DNA of 57,317 bases from NCBI GenBank assembly GCA_947462105.1, contig CANHNJ010000016.1:1-57317 (forward strand). Reading direction: 5' to 3'. The notes under the pieces are model-generated. The model was not told where the DNA came from. It was given only the letters and a program-made list of their open reading frames with translations, and did no database searches. This DNA comes from Alphaproteobacteria bacterium. GTDB taxonomy: Bacteria; Pseudomonadota; Alphaproteobacteria; Micropepsales; Micropepsaceae. The translations under genes were made by a program, and so were the position numbers. The stretch's first letter is position 1. Each line of letters starts with the position of its first letter. This document shows, piece after piece, positions 42,579 through 50,633 of this stretch.

Positions 42579-44318
42579 ATGATTCTGCAAATTCGGCGCG
42601 CAATCCTTGTCGCAGTCTGCTGTATCGTCACGGGCTGCGGCGACAGCAACAATTCCTCGTCGAAGTCCTCTTCGTCAGGTTCCTCCGGCACGACAACGAC
42701 CACAACCCCAAGCTTGACGTCAGCAGAGACCGGCCGGTTTCTGACCCAGGCAACATTTGGCCCCACGCAAGCGGACATCACCGCGCTGCAATCCTCAACC
42801 TTCGCCGCCTGGCTCACCTCCCAGACGGCGGCGCCGGTTTCGTCCCCCACCCACCGGGCCTGGGCTGAACAGAGGGTTGTGCAGCTCCAGGCCGCCTCTT
42901 CCACCGCAACCCTGAGCTCAAGCCAGTTCTACGAATCCTTCTGGATGCAGGCCGCGACAAGCCCCGATCAGCTGCGGCAGCGCGTGAAATATGCTTTGTC
43001 CCAGATTTTCGTCATTTCGCTAATCGACCCCGGCGTGGATGTCCGGGGCGCTGCGTCCTATTACGACATGCTGGGGGCAGATGCGTTCGGAAATTTCCGC
43101 ACCATGATGAACGATGTCACCTATCACCCCATGATGGGGGTGTATTTGACCTATATGTCCAACCAGAAAGAGTCGGGAACCCGGACGCCAGACCAGAATT
43201 ATGCGCGCGAGCTCATGCAGCTCATGTCAATCGGTCTGTTCAAGCTGAACACTGATGGTACTCGGCAGCTCGATTCCACAGGTAATCCGATACCGACCTA
43301 TTCGGAGACTGACATTCTAGGGCTGGCAAAGGTCTTCACCGGACTGGGATGGTATTCACCAACCCCGACGTCCACGACCTATACCGGCGGTAACAAGGAT
43401 CCGAATGCGACCGTCATCCCCATGACGATTTACAACCAGTTTCACAGCATATCCCAGAAGGACTTTCTGGGCGTATCGATACCGGCCTCGACCATCGCGG
43501 ACACAGCTGCAGACGTCAAGTTCGCACTTGATACAATCTTCAACCACCCCAATGTGGGACCCTTCATTGCCTATCGGCTGATCCAGCAGCTTGTCACGTC
43601 AAATCCCACCCCCGCATATGTTCAGCGGGTAGCGACCGTTTTCAACAACAACGGCAAGGGTGTTCGTGGTGACATGGCCGCCGTAATCACGGCAGTCCTG
43701 ACCGATACCGAGGCCCGTGACATGACAAGCGTGTCTTCGCCAAGTTTTGGCAAGCTGCGTGAACCGATCTTGCGGCTGGCGCACTGGATGCGCGCTTTTT
43801 CGGCGACTTCCCAGTCGGGAAACTGGCTGATGGGTTCAACATCGGCCAATACCTCCCTTGGGCAATCACCCTTGACCTCACCTTCGGTGTTCAACTTCTG
43901 GCCACCGGGATATGCACCGCCCAACACCCAGCTGGCGTCACACAATCTGCTGGCGCCTGAATTCCAGGGTGTCGGTGAAATTTCCGTCTCCGGCTATCTC
44001 AATACGATGCAGTCCACCATTGGTTCTGGGATTGGATCGGTCCCAACCGGCGGAACCGGAACCGACATACAATCAGCCTACGCGCAGGAAGTTGCGATAG
44101 CCAATGATGCAAACGCGCTGGCTGATCGCATGAATCTGCTACTGCTCTATGGGCAGATGACCGCGACACTTCGACAGCGGCTAGTAGATGCAATCAATGG
44201 CGTGACGATACCCGGGGGCACTGCGACACAGGCCCAGATCAATGCCGCATTGCTGAACCGCGCAAAAATTGCAGTCTTTTTGACAATGGCGTCGCCAGAT
44301 TATCTAGCGCAACGTTGA
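42579..44318 (+). CDS. DUF1800 family lipoprotein
   Basis: A 579-aa exported protein. The leader has a lipobox VTGC (Cys near residue 20), then a Ser/Thr-rich linker (about residues 22-45). The DUF1800 domain starts RFLTQATFGPTQADI, with QNYARELMQLMSIGLF, VFTGLGWY and FNHPNVGPFIAYRLIQQLV. The family has no established activity. It is almost always followed by a DUF1501 gene, as here 10 bases downstream, and both are exported. GTG at 42567 is an alternative start. Codon use is less GC-biased than to the left. Confidence 0.88.
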   Translation: MILQIRRAILVAVCCIVTGCGDSNNSSSKSSSSGSSGTTTTTTPSLTSAETGRFLTQATFGPTQADITALQSSTFAAWLTSQTAAPVSSPTHRAWAEQRVVQLQAASSTATLSSSQFYESFWMQAATSPDQLRQRVKYALSQIFVISLIDPGVDVRGAASYYDMLGADAFGNFRTMMNDVTYHPMMGVYLTYMSNQKESGTRTPDQNYARELMQLMSIGLFKLNTDGTRQLDSTGNPIPTYSETDILGLAKVFTGLGWYSPTPTSTTYTGGNKDPNATVIPMTIYNQFHSISQKDFLGVSIPASTIADTAADVKFALDTIFNHPNVGPFIAYRLIQQLVTSNPTPAYVQRVATVFNNNGKGVRGDMAAVITAVLTDTEARDMTSVSSPSFGKLREPILRLAHWMRAFSATSQSGNWLMGSTSANTSLGQSPLTSPSVFNFWPPGYAPPNTQLASHNLLAPEFQGVGEISVSGYLNTMQSTIGSGIGSVPTGGTGTDIQSAYAQEVAIANDANALADRMNLLLLYGQMTATLRQRLVDAINGVTIPGGTATQAQINAALLNRAKIAVFLTMASPDYLAQR

Positions 44319-44328
44319 GAGAAACTTT

Positions 44329-45879
44329 GTGATAAAAGGCAAGCACTCTCGCCGTGAATTTTCCCGATACCTGGCAGGAGTGGCCATGGGGGCTGGGACA
44401 GCGTCGCCATTTGCCATGCAACTGGCAGCCATGAGTGCCGCATCAGCCCAGACGGCGGGTTCCTACAAGGCACTGGTGTGCATATTCCTGTTCGGCGGCA
44501 ATGATGCGCACAACACAGTGCTCGCAACAGATGCCGACACCTTCGGGCGGTATTTCGTGGCCCGGAATGTGGGAACGGACCAGATTGCGCTCATGCCCGT
44601 CGGAACGGCTCCCCAGGCTGTGGGCGCTGTCTCGCCCTTCAATGGGCGGACGGTGACGCGCGCCACACCTGAATTTTGGGGTGGCGTCCTGCCGATCGTG
44701 CCCTCAACGGCCCAGGCCATTCCGGCAGGCACCAATGCGACGACCCGAACCTTTGCATTGCATCCGATGCTTTCGCCCCTTGTCCCGCTTTTCAATTCCA
44801 AGAGACTGGGAATACTGGCAAACGTCGGCACCCTTAACCAGCCGACCACAAAGGCGCAATACAACGCCAAATCAGTTTCCCTACCTGTCAATCTTTATTC
44901 CCACAATGACCAGCAGTCGGAATGGCAATCCGGCGGCCCGCTCGGTACGCGATATGGTTATGGCGGCTTGATGGCCGACTTGATCCTCTCGGGCAATACC
45001 AACAGCTTATTCACCGCGATTTCGGCAGCCGGCAACGCGGTTTTCATGTCCGGTCACACCGCGGTTCAGTATCAGGTTTCCACCGGCACCACGCCGGCTG
45101 TTGCTATTCCGGGCGCGGTTGCCAGCAGCCTGTTTGGCTCAAGTGTCGCGAGCACAAGTCTGGCCGCCATCATTCGAGATACCTCGTCTACAAGTTATTT
45201 CGCAAGTGACCATGCCACGGTTGTCAAGAGGTCGATGGATTCGGCCGCCATGTTGAATGCATCGTTCACAACCACGACGGTTCAGGGTGTGGCAACCGTT
45301 CCTGCCTATACCAACCCCATCACAAATGCCCTGCAAACCAACAGCCTTGCAGTACAGCTGCAAACCGTGGCCCGCCTGATCGCAGCTAGTTCGCAGCTAG
45401 GCGCAAAGCGCCAGATATTCTTTGTCAGCCTCGGCGGGTTCGATACGCATCAGTTCGAAAACACCACCCAACCCAACCTTCTTGCACAACTGGCCCAGGG
45501 GCTCAGCTATTTCGACACCGCTCTATCCAATGTCGGCGGCGTAGACATGCGGCCCTCCGTGACAGCCTTCACCGCTTCAGATTTCAGTCGCACCTTCACA
45601 TCAAATGGAAGCGGTACAGATCACGCTTGGGGCTCTCACCACTTCATCTGGGGTGGTGCGGTCAGGGGTGGGACGATCTACGGCCAGTATCCAACGCTTG
45701 GAGTCGATGCCGGAACGTTCAACAATCCCTACATGGTCGGCAATGCGCTCATCCCGACAACTTCGGTTGATCAGTATATTGCTACGATCGGCGCATGGTT
45801 CGGAACTTCAAACACTGATCTCGCGACGATCTTTCCGAACTTGGCAAATTTCTCGGTCAAGAATATCGGGTTTGTGTAA
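44329..45879 (+). CDS. DUF1501 family Tat-exported protein
   Basis: A 516-aa protein starting with GTG at 44329. The N-terminus SRREFSRYLAGVAMGAGTA is a twin-arginine signal. DUF1501 motifs are LVCIFLFGGNDAHNTV, NVGTLNQPTTK, LYSHNDQQSEWQSG, FVSLGGFDTHQF and TDHAWGSHHFIWGGAV, with Asp/His residues as in the alkaline phosphatase/sulfatase superfamily. The fold suggests a metal-dependent hydrolase or a structural relative, exported folded. Partner of the DUF1800 lipoprotein upstream. Confidence 0.9.
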   Translation: MIKGKHSRREFSRYLAGVAMGAGTASPFAMQLAAMSAASAQTAGSYKALVCIFLFGGNDAHNTVLATDADTFGRYFVARNVGTDQIALMPVGTAPQAVGAVSPFNGRTVTRATPEFWGGVLPIVPSTAQAIPAGTNATTRTFALHPMLSPLVPLFNSKRLGILANVGTLNQPTTKAQYNAKSVSLPVNLYSHNDQQSEWQSGGPLGTRYGYGGLMADLILSGNTNSLFTAISAAGNAVFMSGHTAVQYQVSTGTTPAVAIPGAVASSLFGSSVASTSLAAIIRDTSSTSYFASDHATVVKRSMDSAAMLNASFTTTTVQGVATVPAYTNPITNALQTNSLAVQLQTVARLIAASSQLGAKRQIFFVSLGGFDTHQFENTTQPNLLAQLAQGLSYFDTALSNVGGVDMRPSVTAFTASDFSRTFTSNGSGTDHAWGSHHFIWGGAVRGGTIYGQYPTLGVDAGTFNNPYMVGNALIPTTSVDQYIATIGAWFGTSNTDLATIFPNLANFSVKNIGFV

Positions 45880-45933
45880 TTTTGGTATAGTCGCTGGAGC
45901 GCACTGATCTCAATCGATATCGAGCGAGTGATC

Positions 45934-45962
45934 AATGTCCGCTTTCGGTGGTAAAGCAGCTG
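45934..45962. repeat. Palindromic repeat of the TGTCCGCTTT type, degenerate
   Basis: AATGTCCGCTTTCGGTGGTA then AAGCAGCTG. Read as protein it gives MSAFGGKAA, which from memory is a frequent mis-annotated start in alphaproteobacterial genomes. It overlaps the left edge of the XRE remnant. Confidence 0.5.
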
Positions 45963-45970
45963 TAGAACTG

Positions 45971-46341
45971 ACCAGGATTGACCTAGCGCAGAAAAATCAC
46001 AATCTGCTCGCGCTAAAACGCTTCTTCGGCATAGCCAGGTTCCTTTCCAAGTCAGTTTCTCTCAAACCGCTTGGTACAAAAAGACCCGGTCAGGTCAGTC
46101 TCAGATTCAAAAGCTTGAGTCGGGCGAGAGAAGGCTAACTTTGGCCTGGATGATCAGACTGGCTAGAGCATTAGATGTGCCGTTGGTGGACTTGTTGCCT
46201 CAAGACCCGAATGGAAAGTCTCACAATGCCTTTGATCAGGAGATCATCACTGTCATCTCCCTTTTGGACGACAGAGATAATAAAATCCTTTTTGATTTTG
46301 CTTCTAGTTTTCTAAAGAAACGTAACGAATCTTCTTCATAG
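45971..46341 (+). pseudogene. XRE-family regulator, probably frameshifted
   Basis: The C-terminal part SQIQKLESGERRLTLAWMIR then ARALDVPLVDLLPQ is a typical XRE helix-turn-helix end. It is in frame with the 46141-46341 reading frame, but its upstream N-terminal part makes better sense in another frame (HNLLALKRFFGIA). A one-base change near 46093 would explain this. The tail, with a KILFDFASSFL helix, is intact. It converges on and overlaps by 6 bases a second XRE gene. A real gene with an unusual start is the alternative. Confidence 0.5.
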
Positions 46342-46737
46342 ATTTTTTTTTCCTAGCATAATTACTAGCTTTTCGATCATGTACTTCGAGGCATGGTCTA
46401 GCTCTGCTATCGACATTGCCAGGTTCATCGTCGCATTGTTCGGGCTGGCAATTAAGTTCCATTCTTCCCAGCTGGCTCCGCCATAGAACCAGCCCGGATG
46501 GACTCCCAGCGCCCCTGCGATCTCTGCTAATTCAATAGAATCTACAGCAAGCAAGCCGTTTTCAATTTCCCACATCCTTTTGGGAAAGATCTGAAGCTGA
46601 CTCGCCAATAGGTCCATGCTTATGGGGCCTTGCTTCCGCATACCTGCGTTTTCACGTGCCAATGTGATCCGGCGCGCTATACGCCTCTTCACACTCGAAT
46701 ATCTCCTTTGGCGCGCAGACTGAGGGAAGGGTTGCAT
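46336..46737 (-). CDS. XRE-family HTH transcriptional regulator
   Basis: A 133-aa protein. The helix-turn-helix spans about residues 18-80 (RRIARRITLARENAG, SMDLLASQLQIFPKRMWEIE, then ELAEIAGALGVHPGWFYGG). The C-terminal 45 residues form a helical tail that may dimerise. Codon use is AT-richer than the core genome, suggesting transfer. Its 3' end overlaps the neighbouring XRE remnant. Targets unknown. Confidence 0.75.
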   Translation of the reverse strand: MQPFPQSARQRRYSSVKRRIARRITLARENAGMRKQGPISMDLLASQLQIFPKRMWEIENGLLAVDSIELAEIAGALGVHPGWFYGGASWEEWNLIASPNNATMNLAMSIAELDHASKYMIEKLVIMLGKKNL

Positions 46738-46825
46738 TGAATGCTCCGTGTATCCAATATGGGTACATCGGTAATAGTTTACAAAACTTTACCATATACA
46801 AAACAATTACATATGGGGTGTCTGC

Positions 46826-47440
46826 GTGTTCAAAACGTATACATTTAGTGGCAATTTTCATGTGCTACGCAAAAGGATGGGCTGGCTGCCAATCGCCCTT
46901 ATGGCTTCAGGATGTGTCCCCTCATCGCCCATTACCTATCTGGATTGGGGGCTCGATCGGCAGCCAGAGCAGGGGAGAATTGAAGTGGAAAAAGTGGAAA
47001 GGCCTGTTGGCGATTTACCCAAGGAGCGGTCGGCCAGCTGCATGCGAAATGCTAACTTTGAGTGGCCCGTAAAAGGCGCGTTGGTTCGGCGTTTTTCGCA
47101 GGGCTCAAAAGAAACATCCAACCCGGGTATTGATATTCTTGGTAGCGAAGAAGCCCAGGTAGTTTCCGCCTGGGATGGTCGAGTTACATATGCTGGTGAT
47201 CTGCGAGGTTATGGGAAGGTAGTTTTTATCGAGCATTGCGATAATCTGACCGGCGTGTATGCAAACTTGTTAGTCTTGTCAGTACAACGCGGTGACAGCG
47301 TTCTGAAAGGACAAAATCTTGGAGTTCTTGCTGTCCTGGAGGGGCGGTCTGAAGCAGTACTTCACTTTGAGCTCAGGGAGGGGACGCTTCCAATCGACCC
47401 AATGCGACACCTAAGAGCCGATAACTTTGGCGGAAGCTAG
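46826..47440 (+). CDS. NlpD-like lipoprotein with a degenerate M23/LytM domain
   Basis: A 204-aa protein (alternative start 46877). A leader with lipobox LMASGC is followed by a linker and an M23-type domain: FEWPVKGALVRRFSQG, NPGIDILGSEEAQVVSAWDG, VTYAGDLRGYGKVVFIEHCD, then GVYANL and VLHFELREGTLPIDPMRHL. The zinc His of the HxxxD motif is Asn (NPGID), the HxH motif keeps only its second His, and the usual YxHL is YANL. It is therefore probably not an active endopeptidase but, like NlpD/EnvC, an activator of cell-wall amidases. Located between the XRE genes and an IS. Confidence 0.78.
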   Translation: MFKTYTFSGNFHVLRKRMGWLPIALMASGCVPSSPITYLDWGLDRQPEQGRIEVEKVERPVGDLPKERSASCMRNANFEWPVKGALVRRFSQGSKETSNPGIDILGSEEAQVVSAWDGRVTYAGDLRGYGKVVFIEHCDNLTGVYANLLVLSVQRGDSVLKGQNLGVLAVLEGRSEAVLHFELREGTLPIDPMRHLRADNFGGS

Positions 47441-47555
47441 GGTGATATTTAATTGCAAATTGGCTTGATTTGTCCGCCGTCAGCGCCTATGGCCCAGAAT
47501 TGAGGTTGTGATTTAAGGAGGGTTTTGGTCTCGTCGTAGTGACGAAGGAACGCAG

Positions 47556-47954
47556 ATGAGACCAAAACACTTAATCGCGAAGAAGCCTGCGGAGCAGGTT
47601 GTGAAGGATATCCGCCGGGCGATCCGGCGGCACTTCTCAGCGGAAGACAAGATCCGGATTGTGCTGGATGGCCTTCGTGGAGAAGACAGCATAGCGGAGC
47701 TGTGCCGCAAAGAAGGCATAGCCCAGAGCCTTTATTACACGTGGTCGAAGGAGTTCATGGAGGCTGGCAAGCGCCGGCTGGCTGGCGACACGGCCCGTGC
47801 CGCCACTACAGGCGATGTGCAGGATCTGCGCCGCGAGACCTGTGCCCTGAAGGAGTGTGTGGCGGACCTGACCCTGGAAAACCGCCTGCTTAAAAAAGCA
47901 TGCTGGCGGATGGGGGCGACGAGGCATGAGGTATCCCCCTTCTCAAAAGCTTGA
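47556..47954 (+). CDS. IS3-family transposase OrfA (probably frameshifted near its end)
   Basis: A 132-aa protein with a helix-turn-helix (FSAEDKIRIVLDGLRGEDSI, ELCRKEGIAQSLYYTWSKEF) and a coiled-coil/leucine zipper tail (TLENRLLKK). After the A6 run at 47892-47897 the frame continues into 28 odd residues. In the -1 frame it would instead read SMLADGGDEA and stop within the orfB start ATG, which looks like the normal OrfA end. So a base has probably been lost in the A-run of this copy, or the A-run is a slippage site. Confidence 0.82.
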   Translation: MRPKHLIAKKPAEQVVKDIRRAIRRHFSAEDKIRIVLDGLRGEDSIAELCRKEGIAQSLYYTWSKEFMEAGKRRLAGDTARAATTGDVQDLRRETCALKECVADLTLENRLLKKACWRMGATRHEVSPFSKA

Positions 47955-48906
47955 GATCATCAGGCTCGTGGAGCAGTCGCACCTGCCTGCCGGGCGCACG
48001 CTGGAACATCTGGGCATCCCGCGGCGAACCTTCTGCCGCTGGTATGACCGTTATTGCAAAGGAGGTCCCGAGGCTCTGGAGGACCGGCCTTCGGTTCCGG
48101 GCCGGGTTTGGAATCGTATCCTGGCGGCTATCCATGACCAGATCATCGAGCTGGCTCTGGATCAGTGCGAACTGTCACCCCGGGAACTGGCTGTGCGCTT
48201 CACCGATGAGAAGCCCTATTTTGTGTCTGAAGCCACGGTTTACCGGCTGTTAAAGGCCCACGACCTGATCACCACCCCTGCCTTCATCGTGATGAAGGCA
48301 GCCAACGAGTTCCATACCAAGACGGCGCGGCCGAACGAGATGTGGCAGACCGACTTCACCTACTTCAAGATCATCGGCTGGGGCTGGATGTACCTGTCGA
48401 CCGTCCTTGATGACTTCTCGCGCTACATCATCGCCTGGAAGCTTTGCACGACCATGCGAGCCGGGGACGTCACCGACACGCTGGGCATGGCGCTCACGGC
48501 GTCGGGCTGCGATCAGGCCACTGTGCTGCATAAACCAAGGCTGCTCAGTGACAATGGCCCCAGCTACATCGCTGGTGAACTGGCCGAGTGGATCGAGGCG
48601 CATGGCATGAGCCATGTACGCGGCGCACCACTCCATCCCCAGACACAAGGCAAGATTGAGCGCTGGCACCAGACCCTGAAGAACCGCGTCCTCCTGGAGA
48701 ATTACTTCCTGCCCGGTGACCTGGAGCAGCAGATCGAGGCGTTCATCGAGTACTATAACCACCGGCGCTATCACGAGAGCCTGGAAAATGTAACGCCCGC
48801 CGATGCTTACTTCGGCAGAGCCACAGCCATCATCCAACGACGAGAAAGGATCAAGCGACAGACCATCGAACATCGACGCTTGCAACACCGCAAGCGCGCC
48901 GCTTAA
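47926..48906 (+). CDS. IS3-family transposase OrfB (integrase core)
   Basis: A 326-aa DDE recombinase. An N-terminal helix-turn-helix (RTLEHLGIPRRTFCRWYDRY) is followed by the rve core with all three acidic residues visible: WQTDFTYF, LLSDNGPSY and QGKIERWHQTLKNR, and the closing FIEYYNHRRYHESL. No damage is seen, so transposition competence depends on OrfA. It has its own ATG at 47926. Confidence 0.92.
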   Translation: MRYPPSQKLEIIRLVEQSHLPAGRTLEHLGIPRRTFCRWYDRYCKGGPEALEDRPSVPGRVWNRILAAIHDQIIELALDQCELSPRELAVRFTDEKPYFVSEATVYRLLKAHDLITTPAFIVMKAANEFHTKTARPNEMWQTDFTYFKIIGWGWMYLSTVLDDFSRYIIAWKLCTTMRAGDVTDTLGMALTASGCDQATVLHKPRLLSDNGPSYIAGELAEWIEAHGMSHVRGAPLHPQTQGKIERWHQTLKNRVLLENYFLPGDLEQQIEAFIEYYNHRRYHESLENVTPADAYFGRATAIIQRRERIKRQTIEHRRLQHRKRAA

Positions 48907-49050
48907 CATCAACCCCAAGACGAGGCCTATGCTCCACTAATCCAGCCCAGATGCTGTGCCAAATGTTCTGACGACGGACAGGCTAGGAAGTCTCTGCTGC
49001 CTGCAAGAAGACTTGCCAGTAGTGATGAGACATCGTTCAGGTGCCGAGCC

Positions 49051-50331
49051 TCATTCATCACCCAGCGACCAGATGCGGTGTGCATCGATCATCAGCTGCA
49101 GCACGGCGCTATGGGCCGAAGCCCGCGCGCGCAGCTCGGTGCGCCGCACCTCGAAATCCTGCCGCTGCGCCAGCAGCAGTTCGGTCAGACCAATTTCGCC
49201 CAACTCCACCGCACGCTGCATCCGCATCAGCATCTGCCGGCTGCTTTCGGCCGCCAGACGGCTTTGCTGCCAGCCTACCAGCCCCTGCTGTGCCGCGATT
49301 ACGTCACGGTCGGCGGCGATCTCGACATCCCGCAGCGCCTTGCGCGCGGCAATACCGGCGGCAGAGGCCTCCGCTACCGCCTGGTCGGCCGCAGCGCTGC
49401 GCAAGGCGCCTCCAAGGGGCATCGAGAAGCCGATACCAAATCCTGTCTCATGGCCGGAGCGTTCCTGAAAGGTGCGCATTTCTAACGTGGGATCGGCAAA
49501 ACGGTCCATGGCGGCACGCTTAGCCAGCCAGTCGCGTCGTTCGGCCTCGCTCTGCGCCATCTTGATCTCGTGATTATCGTCCAGCACAGCGGCGCGCCAC
49601 TCCTCCCACGCGCCCGGGGGTGCCTGCGGATCGGGCATGGGCTGAAACCTCAACGGCAGCACAAGACTGGGAAAAGTCCGCTGCAACGACACTTTGCTGC
49701 TTTGCTGCACCTGGCGCGCCTGGGCGGCCAGCGCGCGGGCCTGCGCCAGCGCGGCCTGCACCTGCTCGACCTGCAGGATGGCAGCCTGGCCCAGTTCGCG
49801 GCTGCGCGTGGTGGCGGCCAGCTGGCGTTCATAGCCTGCGACTTCTTCGGTGGCGAAAGTCGCCTCGGCCTCCGCCACCACCCATTCGATATAAAACGTC
49901 TTCAGAAGGGTCGCCGTCTCGTGTCGGGCGTCGCCGAAGCCATTCTCGGCCACCGCAACACCTGATGCCCCGATACGTTCATCAGCATTGGCCTTGCCCG
50001 GCAGGCGGAAACCGCGCGCTACGCCGATGCTCCATTCGTTCAGGCGACCCTCAATGTTGGTGGCGCGGCTGACATACTCGCCGCGCAAGGTGAACTCATG
50101 CGGTCCCGCCGCGCGCGCACGCGCCTCCGCCTCGGCGGCCTGCACCCGGGCGCGGGCCTGCAGCACGTCCGGGTCTTCCGCCATGATGCGGTCCACCATG
50201 TCGTGCGGCGGCATGAAATCCAGGCTTGGGGAATGCACATCGGTGTGCGCGACGGGTACGGCCGTCTGCGCCAACGCCATGGAGGAAAACGCTAGTAAGC
50301 TGGCCGCGATTAGCGGAGGCTTGATCTTCAT
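49051..50331 (-). CDS. czcC: CzcC-like outer-membrane efflux protein (TolC family)
   Basis: A 426-aa exported protein. A signal peptide (ending SSMALAQ) is followed by two OEP-type repeats of long helices: VLQARARVQAAEAEARARAA, LNEWSIGVARGFRLPGKANA, then LRDVEIAADRDVIAAQQG and RMQRAVELGEIGLTELLLAQ. It forms the trimeric exit duct of a heavy-metal RND pump. It is the last gene of the operon; its start overlaps the DUF3240 stop by 4 bases. CzcC at the 3' end is unusual: in most operons it precedes czcB. Confidence 0.86.
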   Translation of the reverse strand: MKIKPPLIAASLLAFSSMALAQTAVPVAHTDVHSPSLDFMPPHDMVDRIMAEDPDVLQARARVQAAEAEARARAAGPHEFTLRGEYVSRATNIEGRLNEWSIGVARGFRLPGKANADERIGASGVAVAENGFGDARHETATLLKTFYIEWVVAEAEATFATEEVAGYERQLAATTRSRELGQAAILQVEQVQAALAQARALAAQARQVQQSSKVSLQRTFPSLVLPLRFQPMPDPQAPPGAWEEWRAAVLDDNHEIKMAQSEAERRDWLAKRAAMDRFADPTLEMRTFQERSGHETGFGIGFSMPLGGALRSAAADQAVAEASAAGIAARKALRDVEIAADRDVIAAQQGLVGWQQSRLAAESSRQMLMRMQRAVELGEIGLTELLLAQRQDFEVRRTELRARASAHSAVLQLMIDAHRIWSLGDE

Positions 50332-50633
50332 GCGAAATCTCCGGCGTCATGGACCGGTTCGGTCCAGTAATGCATCTGTGGCGTGCGAAAGCGCTTCCGC
50401 AGTTCCGCCAGCAGCGGCGCTACATGCGCCGCCGGCAGGATCAGCATCATCAGCACGGTATCGACGCTGCCGCGCACTTTCTCCCGCAAGGTTGCGTTGA
50501 TGAAATCCGCCCCGTGTCCGGCGGCCTGAACCGTGGTAAAGCCGTGCGCGTCCCATTCGCTTTCCAGCAGGAACTCCACCACCGTGTCGGCCATGGCGCC
50601 GGGACAGGACAGGACAAGCTTGGTCAAGATCAT
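50328..50633 (-). CDS. DUF3240 family protein of a metal efflux operon
   Basis: A 101-aa cytoplasmic protein with a ferredoxin-like, P-II-style layout: KLVLSCPGAMADTVVEFLL at the start, HGADFINATLREKVRGSVDT in the middle, VLMMLILPAAHVAPLLAELR and MHYWTEPV at the end. DUF3240 genes are typically inserted in czc/cus operons and are thought to modulate the RND pump. Overlaps of 4 bases with both neighbours couple it to czcA and czcC. Confidence 0.82.
   Translation of the reverse strand: MILTKLVLSCPGAMADTVVEFLLESEWDAHGFTTVQAAGHGADFINATLREKVRGSVDTVLMMLILPAAHVAPLLAELRKRFRTPQMHYWTEPVHDAGDFA

Larger units (their letters stand above)
47471..48980 (+). mobile_element. IS3-family insertion sequence, complete ends
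   Basis: 1510 bp bounded by TGTCCGCCGTCAG (47471) and its inverted partner TGTCCGTCGTCAG (complement of 48968-48980), 12 of 13 matching. Inside are orfA and orfB of the IS3 type. Flanks (TGATT left, GGCTA right) show no direct repeat, so the target duplication is lost, or the element was involved in a rearrangement, or the ends lie slightly elsewhere. Confidence 0.82.

Noticed and set aside
42291-42590. 99-codon minus-strand frame in the intergenic region
   Set aside because: Part of it is the MITE-like palindrome; no conserved motif and no supported start.
45971-46737. Possible toxin-antitoxin pair
   Set aside because: Both genes are DNA-binding XRE types; no toxin fold is present and they converge instead of forming an operon.
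47466-48985. Target-site duplication of the IS3 element
   Set aside because: Flanking bases TGATT and GGCTA do not match, so no duplication is claimed.
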